Shown piece after piece: positions 45,854-54,127 of a stretch of 64,000 nt of DNA. The position numbers and the translations under genes are program-made. The notes beneath the pieces are model-generated. The model searched no databases. It had not been told where the DNA came from and saw nothing but the letters and a program-made list of their open reading frames with translations. The stretch spans positions 744,001-808,000 of the forward strand of contig CAVSZC010000005.1 of the NCBI GenBank assembly GCA_963732365.1. The letters run 5' to 3'. The stretch is from SR-FBR-E99 sp963732365. GTDB taxonomy: Bacteria > Bacteroidota > Bacteroidia > Bacteroidales > VadinHA17. Every line of letters starts with the position of its first letter. Positions within the stretch are counted from its first letter, which is position 1.

Positions 45854-45879
45854 ATTTACCATCATCTTAACCCGATTTT

Positions 45880-47073
45880 ATGGAAAATATATGGCAGAAA
45901 ATCAATGAGCTCGCTGAAAAATACAGGGATTATACGGCGGGCAATCTCTCAAGGCTGGTAAGGATCAAGTCGTTAACCGCACATGAAAAGGATGTGCAGA
46001 TGGAGCTTAAGCGGCAGATGGAGGAGGCAGGCTTTGACGAGGTGTTCATCGACGGAATGGGTAATGTGATCGGCCGCATAGGACGAGGCAAAAAAAATCT
46101 TGCCATTGACGGGCACATGGATACGGTTGACATCGGCAATCCGGCCAACTGGAGCTTTGACCCGCTGGGCGGAGAGATAAAGGATGGTTATGTGCACGGG
46201 CGAGGATCAGTTGACCAGAAGGGTGGCCCTGCCGCATTTGTCACTGCCGGAAGGATACTGAAGGAACTGGGATTTGACAAAGACATAACTGTCTGGTTTG
46301 TCGGCAGCGTCATGGAGGAGGACTGTGACGGGCTGTGCTGGAAATATATCATCGAGGAGGATAAGATCGTTCCTGACGCAGTGATACTTACCGAGCCCAC
46401 AAACCTGAACCTCTACAGGGGACAGAGGGGGAGAATGGAGATGCAGATTCATTTCCACGGAAGGTCATCGCACGGCTCGGCCCCGGAAAGGGGAGTGAAC
46501 GCCATTTACATGGCCTCCGGGGTGGCTCTTGAGATCGCAAAGCTGAATGAGAGGCTCGCCTACGATGAGTTCCTGGGCAAGGGAAGCATAACAGTCACGG
46601 AGATCATATCCACGAGCCCGTCGCTCTGCGCAGTGTCAGACTATGCCCGCATACATGTCGACAGGAGGCTGACAACTGGAGAGACCAGGGAGACGGCGGT
46701 AAGAGAACTGGAGGAGCTAATAAAGGGACTTAATGCAAATGTTGAACTGCCAGATTACAGGGAGACGGCTTTCACCGGCATGGAGTACGGCATGGAGAAA
46801 TATTATCCGACATGGAAAACGGCTGAGGATCATATATCAGTCAGGACAGGAGTTGCTTCCTATAAAAAGCTGTTTGGCAAAGAGCCGGTGGTCGACAAGT
46901 GGACCTTCTCAACCAACGGCATAATGACCTGCGGCATCTTCGGCATACCCACAATAGGCTTCGGTCCGGGAAACGAGGTGCTGGCACACGCCCCGGATGA
47001 GAAGGTGCCTGTGAGTGACCTTGTGGCGGCATCAGCGTTTTATGCAGGATATATCTTCGAAATGGCAGAATAA
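45880..47073 (+). CDS. ygeY: YgeY-type M20 metallohydrolase (putative selenium-metabolism hydrolase)
   Basis: A 397-residue M20/ArgE-DapE-like hydrolase. Metal and catalytic residues are visible: LAIDGHMDTVD (H79, D81), VHGRGSVDQKGG, VGSVMEEDCDG (two glutamates), ILTEPTNLNLYRGQRGR and the late GFGPGNEVLAHAPDE (histidine). The dimerisation domain is present (IHFHGRSSHGSAPERGVNAI). YgeY is one of the genes tied to urate degradation in gut anaerobes, where it may open a ureido or amide bond. It pairs with ygeW 11 bases downstream and diverges from the xdh operon. Confidence 0.9.
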   Translation: MENIWQKINELAEKYRDYTAGNLSRLVRIKSLTAHEKDVQMELKRQMEEAGFDEVFIDGMGNVIGRIGRGKKNLAIDGHMDTVDIGNPANWSFDPLGGEIKDGYVHGRGSVDQKGGPAAFVTAGRILKELGFDKDITVWFVGSVMEEDCDGLCWKYIIEEDKIVPDAVILTEPTNLNLYRGQRGRMEMQIHFHGRSSHGSAPERGVNAIYMASGVALEIAKLNERLAYDEFLGKGSITVTEIISTSPSLCAVSDYARIHVDRRLTTGETRETAVRELEELIKGLNANVELPDYRETAFTGMEYGMEKYYPTWKTAEDHISVRTGVASYKKLFGKEPVVDKWTFSTNGIMTCGIFGIPTIGFGPGNEVLAHAPDEKVPVSDLVAASAFYAGYIFEMAE

Positions 47074-47084
47074 AGCAGTTATAT

Positions 47085-48272
47085 ATGATCTCAGAAGACG
47101 TTATTGAAAGGCTGGCTAAGCAAAAGTCAGGGTTGTACGGGAAGGATTTTCTCCTTACCTGGGAGAAGAGCGAGTCAGATATCATGATTATACTTGACCT
47201 GGCGGCCATGCTTAAAGAGATGCGTATGCAGAATATCTCGGCACGGCTGTTCGACTCGGGGCTGGCGATATCAAATTTCCGCGACAACTCGACACGGACA
47301 CGTTTCTCCTTCGCCTCTGCGGCCAACCTGCTCGGTCTTGCGGTGCAGGATCTTGATGAGGAGAAGTCGCAGATAGCTCACGGAGAGACGGTGCGCGAGA
47401 CGGCAAACATGATCTCGTTCCTTTCCGACTTCATCGGTATTCGAGATGACATCTTCCTTGGCGAGGGTAACAGATACATGCGCGAGGTGGGCAGCGCACT
47501 CGACGAGGGTTTTGAGAAGGGTGTCCTGCCTGTTCGTCCGGGCATAATCAACCTGCAGTGCGACATGGACCATCCCACACAGTCGCTTGCTGACCTTCTT
47601 CACCTGATAAGTGTCTACGGCTCGGTTGAGAAACTGAGGGGGAAGAAGATGGTAATGAGCTGGGCTTATTCGCCAAGCTACGGCAAGCCTCTTTCTGTAC
47701 CGCAGGGCGTCATAGCGCTCATGTCACGCTTTGGCATGGAGATGGAGCTCGCATATCCTGAAGGCTATAACCTTATCCCGGAGATAGTTGACATAGCAAG
47801 GGCGAATGCAGAACAGAGCGGCGGCTCTTTCAAAGTCAGCCACTCAATGACAGAGGCGATGAAGGATGCGGATATTGTCTACCCGAAGAGCTGGGCTCCG
47901 TTCCACATAATGCAGCAGAGAACAGAGCTCCTGAAGAAGGCTGACAGGGCCGGGCTGAAGGAGCTGGAGCAGGTATGCCTTGCAAATAATGCCAGGTTCA
48001 CGGACTGGGAGTATGACATGGCAAAGATGAAGGTTACAAGAAATGGCGACGCATTGTATATGCACTGCCTCCCGGCTGACATCAGCGGCGTGTCGTGTAA
48101 GAGGGGAGAGGTGAGTGCAGAGGCGTTCGAGCGCTACAGGACGGAGACATGGAAGGAGGCGGGGTTCAAGCCGTATGTCATTGCAGCGATGATGATTGCA
48201 AACAGGTTCGAGAATCCGGGTGCGGTTGTGCAGGATATGATCGAACGAAACAAAAAACGTATAGGGGTATGA
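47085..48272 (+). CDS. ygeW: YgeW-type knotted carbamoyltransferase
   Basis: A 395-residue carbamoyltransferase, the same length as E. coli YgeW (about 396). The carbamoyl-phosphate motif NSTRTRFSF (residues about 68-76), DMDHPTQSLADL and the C-terminal MHCLPADISGVSC are all present. So is the long insert typical of knotted members (WAYSPSYGKPLSVPQGV). In a catabolic setting it would probably run in the direction that yields carbamoyl phosphate, which could be used to make ATP; no carbamate kinase lies in the window. The substrate is unknown. The stop is two bases before a perfect palindrome that probably ends the transcript. Confidence 0.92.
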   Translation: MISEDVIERLAKQKSGLYGKDFLLTWEKSESDIMIILDLAAMLKEMRMQNISARLFDSGLAISNFRDNSTRTRFSFASAANLLGLAVQDLDEEKSQIAHGETVRETANMISFLSDFIGIRDDIFLGEGNRYMREVGSALDEGFEKGVLPVRPGIINLQCDMDHPTQSLADLLHLISVYGSVEKLRGKKMVMSWAYSPSYGKPLSVPQGVIALMSRFGMEMELAYPEGYNLIPEIVDIARANAEQSGGSFKVSHSMTEAMKDADIVYPKSWAPFHIMQQRTELLKKADRAGLKELEQVCLANNARFTDWEYDMAKMKVTRNGDALYMHCLPADISGVSCKRGEVSAEAFERYRTETWKEAGFKPYVIAAMMIANRFENPGAVVQDMIERNKKRIGV

Positions 48273-48274
48273 TT

Positions 48275-48302
48275 GTAGAGACGTAGCATGCTACGTCTCT
48301 AC
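48275..48302. repeat. Perfect 28-base palindrome overlapping the hyuA stop codon
   Basis: The sequence is a perfect inverted repeat without a loop (half-site GTAGAGACGTAGCA). It begins two bases after the ygeW stop and contains the hyuA stop (complement of 48291-48293) and the codons before it. It can act as a terminator in both directions. This GTAGAGACG-type palindrome is a common intergenic repeat in Bacteroidota. Confidence 0.85.
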
Positions 48303-49679
48303 GGGTGGATCACAAATTGGCCGGAATAAATAATTCCCGTTTTCAGGTGCGCCGGCCATTTTCCCGTTTTCAATCGCCACCCTGCCGTTAATGATAACGT
48401 ATTCGGCCATTCCCTTCACCGTGATCCCTTCATAAATATTCGTATCGCAATTCTGGTGATGATTTACGGCCGAGATTATGCCAACAGGTTCCGGATTCCA
48501 TATTACAAGATCTGCATCTGCCCCAGCCATTATATGGCCTTTATGGGCTGACAGACCGAATATTTTTGCCGGTTGTGCTGAGAATAAATTAACCATTTGG
48601 TTAATATTTAACCGTTTGGTTAAAAAACCGTATGTATAAAGCAGCGCAAGACGGTGTTCAACCCCTCCCGCGCCGCCGGGGATTAGCCTGAAGTCGCTGA
48701 GGCCTGCCCTTTTCTCTGACATCATGAAGGGACAGTGGTCAGTGCCGACGGCATCGATGGTGCCGTCTGAGAGTGCAAGCCATAGCGCCTCGCAGTCCTC
48801 AGGTTTTCTGAGGGGCGGACTGATGACATAGGGGGCTGTTTTTTCGAAATGACCGAGGTATTTTGAATCGTCAAGCAGAAGGTACTGCGGGCATGTCTCT
48901 GCATAAACAACCTGGCCGCGTGACTTTGCCTCCCTGATATGGTTAAGCGATTCACGGGCTGAGACATGTACAATGTAGAGCGGACAACCGGCTCTGTAAG
49001 CAAGATCAACAGCCTTTCCGACAGCCTCAGACTCGAGATAGGCCGGACGTGAAAGAGGATGGTATTCAGGCGTTGTTTTACCTTCAGCAATGAAGCTGTT
49101 ACGCAGCTGCTCGATTCTATCGCCCGCCTCACAGTGTGCTGTAACCATCCCGCCTGCTTTGCCGACCGTTTCCATGACCCTGAAAAGATCATCGTCGCCC
49201 AGTCCGACAGTATCCTTGTAGGCCATATATATCTTGAACGAGGTGACCCCCCTGTCGATGCATTCGCTTATCTCAGAGGCAGTGCTGTTGCGCCACTCCA
49301 CCGGGCTGACGTGAAAGGCATAGTCAGTCAGCGACTCTCCTGCCTCTGCCATGCGCCTGTCAAGGGCTTCGATCAGCGATTCTCCCCTTTCGGGGGTGAC
49401 GAAGTCAATTAATGTTGTGGTGCCTCCGAAGAGTGCTGCACGGCTGCCGGTGAGGAAGCTGTCAGACGAATATCCTGTTGCAGAGGGGAGGTGCATGTGG
49501 ACATGCGGGTCAACCCCTCCGGGGAAGATGTACATACCGGCCGCATCAATTACCCTGTCACAGTTGTTCCTTGCTATGCCGCGGCCCGATGCCGATATCA
49601 CTCCCCCGTCGATAAGCAGTTCTGTTTCTGTTACACCGGAGGGTGTCACAACGGCACCGTTGATGATGAGCATCTTCAC
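48291..49679 (-). CDS. hyuA: D-hydantoinase / dihydropyrimidinase-type cyclic amidohydrolase
   Basis: A 462-residue amidohydrolase that opens cyclic ureides. It has the metal HxH in GGVDPHVHMHLP (H59, H61), the carboxylated lysine in TSFKIYMAYKD, TAHCEAGDRIEQ, LYIVHVSARES and the metal aspartate in VGTDHCPFM. Length and motifs match the E. coli HyuA/YgeZ group found in purine clusters. The start is either GTG (49677-49679, overlapping the upstream stop as GTGA) or ATG at 49671-49673; both are plausible. It converges on ygeW, and its last codons lie in a palindrome, so the C-terminus may differ from that of relatives. Confidence 0.9.
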   Translation of the reverse strand: MKMLIINGAVVTPSGVTETELLIDGGVISASGRGIARNNCDRVIDAAGMYIFPGGVDPHVHMHLPSATGYSSDSFLTGSRAALFGGTTTLIDFVTPERGESLIEALDRRMAEAGESLTDYAFHVSPVEWRNSTASEISECIDRGVTSFKIYMAYKDTVGLGDDDLFRVMETVGKAGGMVTAHCEAGDRIEQLRNSFIAEGKTTPEYHPLSRPAYLESEAVGKAVDLAYRAGCPLYIVHVSARESLNHIREAKSRGQVVYAETCPQYLLLDDSKYLGHFEKTAPYVISPPLRKPEDCEALWLALSDGTIDAVGTDHCPFMMSEKRAGLSDFRLIPGGAGGVEHRLALLYTYGFLTKRLNINQMVNLFSAQPAKIFGLSAHKGHIMAGADADLVIWNPEPVGIISAVNHHQNCDTNIYEGITVKGMAEYVIINGRVAIENGKMAGAPENGNYLFRPICDPPVET

Positions 49680-50770
49680 CTGGCGTTCTGTTTCATCGAT
49701 CCGTACACCTTCCTCATGGTGGCTATCTTGTCATCATTCTGCGCCACGGCGCGGCTGGTGAACATCATCACCCCGCTGCTGCATCCTGAGGCGCCGAGGT
49801 GCAGTACCTGGCTGAACTCTTCAGGGGTGACGGTATAAGGTTCATCGTAAGCCTGAACAATAGTCCAAACCCTGGGATACTCTCCCTCCTTTATCTCCAG
49901 CCGGGTGCACAGCCATGCGGTGTTTTCCCCTACCCATTCAGGAGTCCTCCCCATGCGGGCATGATACACCATGGGCGAGAAGACGTCAGTGACCCCGCGC
50001 AGCATGTCGTAGTCGAGGCCGAGGATACGGCGTTGTGCACCCTCATACTCATCGTCGTTCCACGGGCAATGATAGATGCCCAGCAGCATGTTGGGGTCAT
50101 GTTGCTTTACGATCTCTCTCATCTCTTTTACCCATCCGGCGATGACCCTGCAGCGCCATTCGCGCCACAGGCTGTCAGCCGAGGAGAGTATCCACGTCGC
50201 CCTTGCCGGGGTGTCACCTGGCGGCACTTCCACCGCCATCTCCTTCCCGAAGAGTGTGATGCACCGGTCGCAGAAGCATGTCTCAGGCAGTATCGGCTCA
50301 GGGTCCTCGAACTGGGCATGCCAGTGAAGGTAGTCAAGCCATATGCCGTCAAGGTCAAACCTGTTCAGCAGGCTGTGCAGCTCTGCAGTGCGGTACTCCC
50401 TGAAGGCGGCGTCGGTGGGGCAGACCCCCATGAACCACGTCGCAGGCTCCACCATTAATCCCTGATCATCCACTGCCCATGCCTCAGGGTGGTTCTCAAC
50501 ATATCCCTTGCCGTTCAGCAGAGGGAACTCGGCGAACACCTTTGCCCCTTCTGACCTCGTCCGCACAAGCATGGAATCATTGATTGAATGCCAGTTCAGA
50601 AAGACTGCATTCACGCTGAGGGAGTCGAGCCTGTGACCCTTCTCCCACAGAGGTGCCGGGCTGCCGTAGATGCCCAGTATCATTACCTCATTTTTCTTTT
50701 CTGCCTGCCGGCACTGGCTGTGGGTCAGAGCGACAAGCGCTGACAGGGATATTAAAATCACTGTTCTCAT
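49676..50770 (-). CDS. Secreted TIM-barrel protein of the hypothetical glycoside hydrolase (GHL) type
   Basis: A 364-residue protein with a signal peptide (MRTVILISLSALVALTHSQC); the cysteine could be a lipid anchor, but the lipobox is poor. The mature part reads like a glycosidase barrel: LNWHSINDSMLVRT, RFDLDGIWLDYLHWHAQFED, TCFCDRCITLFGKEM, MLLGIYHCPWNDDEYEGA and VFSPMVYHARMGR. The DGIWLDYLHW strand and the CFCDRC pair are typical of GHL-type families with no proven substrate. The ATG at 50770 starts the signal peptide; the open frame continues further but without sense. Its stop overlaps hyuA by four bases. Confidence 0.6.
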   Translation of the reverse strand: MRTVILISLSALVALTHSQCRQAEKKNEVMILGIYGSPAPLWEKGHRLDSLSVNAVFLNWHSINDSMLVRTRSEGAKVFAEFPLLNGKGYVENHPEAWAVDDQGLMVEPATWFMGVCPTDAAFREYRTAELHSLLNRFDLDGIWLDYLHWHAQFEDPEPILPETCFCDRCITLFGKEMAVEVPPGDTPARATWILSSADSLWREWRCRVIAGWVKEMREIVKQHDPNMLLGIYHCPWNDDEYEGAQRRILGLDYDMLRGVTDVFSPMVYHARMGRTPEWVGENTAWLCTRLEIKEGEYPRVWTIVQAYDEPYTVTPEEFSQVLHLGASGCSSGVMMFTSRAVAQNDDKIATMRKVYGSMKQNAR

Positions 50771-50790
50771 GAACCGTTTCACCTGCTGAT

Positions 50791-51456
50791 TTACTGTTTC
50801 TCCTTCGCTGCAAGAAGGCTTATCTCCTTTCCGGCAATGATATTTTGCGGATGATCCTCCTTTACCAGGCTTATCATTGAGAGAGCCAGCTCCTCCATGG
50901 TGTTGAAGCCGTTGGGGAACAGCTTTTTCCCGGCAGGGAGGAACCAGTTTATGTATTTGTAAAACGAGTGTGCCCGCGTCTGTCCCTGATAAGGCCTGAT
51001 GAATCCGGGGCGGTAGCCGTATGCTCTTCTGAACGGAAGCTTCATCAGGTCGTTCTCGGTTCTCCCCTTGATCCTTGCCCATTCGATCCGTCCCTTCTCG
51101 GTTCCGTCGGTTCCCGCTCCTGAGACATAGATGAAAACCATATTCTTATTCAGCCTGCTGACTGTCTCACCAAAATGCATTGTAAGCTGATAGGTCACCT
51201 TGTAGTATTCATCCATCTTCTTACCGAGCGATGTGACGCCAAGGCAGAAGAAGCATGCGTCATAGCCTGCCAGGTGCGATTCGACGGGTGAGAGATCATG
51301 AAAATTGTCATGAACTATCTCTGTCAGTTTCGGGTGGGTGATGCCGAGGCTGCGCCTGTTTATTATCAGGACCTTTTCGACGTCGGGATTATCCAGGCAG
51401 ACGAGAAGTACGCCTTCCCCCACCATTCCTGTAGAACCGGTGATTATTACTTTCAT
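50791..51456 (-). CDS. NAD(P)-binding atypical SDR-like protein
   Basis: A 221-residue Rossmann protein with the glycine motif ITGSTGMVGEGVL at the N-terminus, followed by VEKVLIINRRSLG, YDACFFCLGVTSLGKK, IYVSGAGTDGTEKG and RIEWARIKGRTENDLM. These fit atypical short-chain dehydrogenase/NAD(P)H-binding proteins of the HTATIP2/YbjT kind. I place the start at ATG 51454-51456; the open frame extends 35 codons upstream without similarity. It precedes the GHL-hyuA pair by 20 bases and may be co-transcribed. Its role is unknown. Confidence 0.75.
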   Translation of the reverse strand: MKVIITGSTGMVGEGVLLVCLDNPDVEKVLIINRRSLGITHPKLTEIVHDNFHDLSPVESHLAGYDACFFCLGVTSLGKKMDEYYKVTYQLTMHFGETVSRLNKNMVFIYVSGAGTDGTEKGRIEWARIKGRTENDLMKLPFRRAYGYRPGFIRPYQGQTRAHSFYKYINWFLPAGKKLFPNGFNTMEELALSMISLVKEDHPQNIIAGKEISLLAAKEKQ

Positions 51457-51601
51457 ATCGTTTTCTGTATATTGTTCCCTAAATATACTCTGTTTATTTG
51501 TTGCAGAGTTCAGACTATTCTGATTTTTCGACTCCGCGGTATCTGAAATTTCCTGTTTCACATCTGTTTAGAGGCTGTGATGACTCGGGCACCAGAATAT
51601 T

Positions 51602-51769
51602 GACCTTCGTAGAAGGTCCGATTATTGTAGAAATGATCATGGAAATGCGTCATGATGGTCGTAGACCATCGAATAATAATTGATTTAGAATTATTCGACC
51701 ATCTACGAAGGTCGATATCACACCCCAATCATTTGTTCTACAATAGTTTGATCCTCTACGAGGATCAAA
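51602..51769. repeat. Four palindromes sharing the core TCGTAGA
   Basis: The roughly 395-base gap between the SDR and M28 genes holds no gene. It carries four hairpins with one shared 7-base core and different but paired arms: GACCT-core-AGGTC (51602-51618), GATGG-core-CCATC (51654-51670), and, reversed, CGACCT-core-TGGTCG (51696-51714) and TTTGATCC-core-GGATCAAA (51747-51769). ATTGTAGAA (51624-51632) and TTCTACAAT (51736-51744) also pair over the middle. This looks like a REP-like repeat family. Confidence 0.7.
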
Positions 51770-51851
51770 TTATATGGAGAACCTTGGGTATACCATAGCC
51801 GGGGTGCCGATAAAATTGATATTTTTACCGTGTTCATCAAAAGTGAGATAA

Positions 51852-52811
51852 TTGGCACACAGCAGAGTCAGATATTCCGTTTCATTCATTGCGATAATCG
51901 TTCTCATTGTCCTTGCCGGTTGTCAGAAAGACCCGGAAGAGATAAGGGATGAGTATGTCAGTAACATGGCTGCCGCCATCAGGGCTGACAGTCTCGAATC
52001 ATATGTGAGGTGGCTTGAAGATATGGGAACAAGGTTCGCACTTGCCGATAACCGCCGGGAGGTTGCAAGGAAGATCAGGGACCGGTTCATTGCCTTCGGG
52101 TACCCTGACGCGAAGCTTGATTCCTTCTCCCTGACCAACACCTACCGGAGCATCACCTACACGACAATGCAGTATAATGTCATTGCCACACTTGCCGGCA
52201 GCTCTTCTGACAGCGTCAGTGTCATAGGAGCACACCATGATAATATCATTTCTGCCGGAGACCCGTTCACCATTGTTCCGGGGGCGAACGACAACGCCTC
52301 GGGTGTGGCGGCAGCCCTGGAGATAGCCCGTGTGATGCGCAAATACAAGTTCAAGCCAAAGTACACCATTCGTTTTGTGACCTTTGCCGCTGAGGAGGTT
52401 GGACTGCACGGCAGCAGGGATTATGCTGCAAAGGCAGCAGCCAGGGGTGATAACATGATCATGATGATCAATCATGACATGATCGCATATCAGCCATCCC
52501 AGGCGTCAAAACCATGGTACGTAAATATCATTCATTATGACAACTCGTACGGACTGATGTCTGATGCTGCAAGGCTCTGTGCTGCAAACACCAACCTGTT
52601 GTCTTACTCTGATAATACATTCTATAACAGGAGCGACAGCTATCCCTTTTTCATGTATGGATTCAGGCCTCTCTTCTTTCACCAGGATGAGACCGAAAGC
52701 ACCTATCACACTGTGAATGACCTTGCCTCAGGCTGCAATTTTGAATATTGCCGGGAGATAGTGAAGATATCATGTTCCCTGGTGGCAGAGAGAAACTATC
52801 AGTCAGATTAG
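51852..52811 (+). CDS. M28-family zinc aminopeptidase, lipoprotein
   Basis: A 319-residue exopeptidase. The lipoprotein signal ends in IVLIVLAGC, a perfect lipobox. The catalytic domain has VIGAHHDN, GANDNASGVAAAL, RFVTFAAEEVGLHGS and MINHDMI, which supply the usual zinc ligands and catalytic glutamate, and FFHQDETESTYHTVND near the C-terminus. The only start that keeps the signal peptide is TTG at 51852-51854, since an in-frame stop (TAA) lies just before it and no ATG follows for 38 codons. It is probably anchored in the outer or inner membrane facing the periplasm. No operon partner is clear. Confidence 0.85.
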   Translation: MAHSRVRYSVSFIAIIVLIVLAGCQKDPEEIRDEYVSNMAAAIRADSLESYVRWLEDMGTRFALADNRREVARKIRDRFIAFGYPDAKLDSFSLTNTYRSITYTTMQYNVIATLAGSSSDSVSVIGAHHDNIISAGDPFTIVPGANDNASGVAAALEIARVMRKYKFKPKYTIRFVTFAAEEVGLHGSRDYAAKAAARGDNMIMMINHDMIAYQPSQASKPWYVNIIHYDNSYGLMSDAARLCAANTNLLSYSDNTFYNRSDSYPFFMYGFRPLFFHQDETESTYHTVNDLASGCNFEYCREIVKISCSLVAERNYQSD

Positions 52812-52848
52812 GCATTTCACTACTGTTTTTCCGTTGCATTGACAATTA

Positions 52849-54127
52849 ATGGCACAAAAGAAATATATAACCTTCCATGATGCAATAAAGAGCGGCGCAC
52901 CGGCCGCTTTTGCAACAATGGTGAAGCCGCTGGGCTCGGCATGCAACCTGAACTGCTCATACTGCTACTACCTCGACAAGGCCCCGACCATCTATGAGAA
53001 CAGTCAGCCACTGATGCCGCTGAATGTGCTCGAGGAGTATATACGGCAGTATATCGTGGCCAACGAGGTGCCTGAGGTGACATTCGTCTGGCACGGCGGA
53101 GAGCCCCTGATGGCCGGGATAGACTATTACAAAAAGGCGATAGAGTTCCAGAGGAAGTACGCCTCGGGAAAGGGAATAGTGAACTCGCTGCAGACCAACG
53201 GGCTGTTGATGAATGCTGAGTGGGCAAGGTTTTTTCATGTCAATAAGTTCCTCATCGGCCTCTCTGTCGACGGGCCGCGTGATATTCATGACGCATACAG
53301 GGTGAACAAGGCGGGCCGCCCTTCCTTCGACAAGGTCATGGCAGCTGTCAGCCTGATGAAACAGTATGGTGTAGAGTACAATACGCTTAGCGTAGTGACT
53401 AACCTCAGCGAGGGGAGGGGGGCTGAAGTATACCGCTTCCTGAAGTCTATCGGCAGCCGGTTTATGCAATTTCTTCCGGTTGTGGAACATGTCATTCCGG
53501 GCGATGAGAACCGAAAGCCGGTAATAGCCAAACCGGGAACGGACGGATCAGTCATGGCTCCGTGGAGTGTCTCTGCTACCGGTTACGGCAGGTTCATGAC
53601 AGATATCTTCGATGAATGGGTTGTCAGGGACGTGGGAGAATACTTTCGTGCAGGCCTTTGACATGACACTGGCCCAGTGGGTCGGAGCAAAGCCCGGGCT
53701 CTGCGTTTACTCGGAGACATGCGGTGACGCACTTGTTGTCGAGCATAACGGCGACGTATACTCATGCGATCATTTTGTATATCCTGAGTACAAGCTCGGC
53801 AACATACTCGAGACTGAACTGTCAGTTCTGTACCAGAGCCCTAAGCAGTTTGAATTTGGTGTTAACAAAAGAAATACCCTTCCGCGATATTGCTTAAGGT
53901 GCAAATATTACTTCGCCTGCAGGGGAGAGTGTCCGAAGCACAGGTTCATGAAGACAGAGACGGGAGAAGTCGGACTGAATGCACTGTGCGAAGGATTCAA
54001 GCATTACTTCAGCCATGTAGAGCCCTACATGGAGTACATGGCCATGCTTCTTGCGCAGAAAAGGGCGCCGTCGCTGGTGATGCAGTGGGCCAGGGAAAGG
54101 CTCAGCAGGAATGGGAAGGGTGCCTGA
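52849..54127 (+). pseudogene. Anaerobic sulfatase-maturating radical SAM enzyme, interrupted by one frameshift
   Basis: This radical SAM protein turns a serine or cysteine in sulfatases into formylglycine without oxygen. Frame one (52849 to about 53645) has the 4Fe-4S/SAM motif SACNLNCSYCYY (C32, C36, C39) and TFVWHGGEPLM. Frame two (about 53640-54127) has the SPASM part GLCVYSETCG, YSCDHFVYPEYKLGN and YCLRCKYYFACRGECPKHRF. Removing one T from the TTT at 53643-53645 would join them as EYFVQAFDMTLAQW, giving about 425 residues as in anSME. The break therefore looks like a homopolymer indel. It overlaps the tag gene at its 3' end. No sulfatase gene is in the window. Confidence 0.82.

Noticed and set aside
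32240..49679. Purine cluster as a recent mobile island
   Set aside because: No integrase, transposase, tRNA edge or direct repeats were found at its borders; the palindromes nearby also occur outside it.
53659..53661. TGA in the sulfatase maturase read as selenocysteine
   Set aside because: The homologous sequence continues in another frame, so the fault is an indel before the TGA, not recoding. No SECIS-like element was seen.
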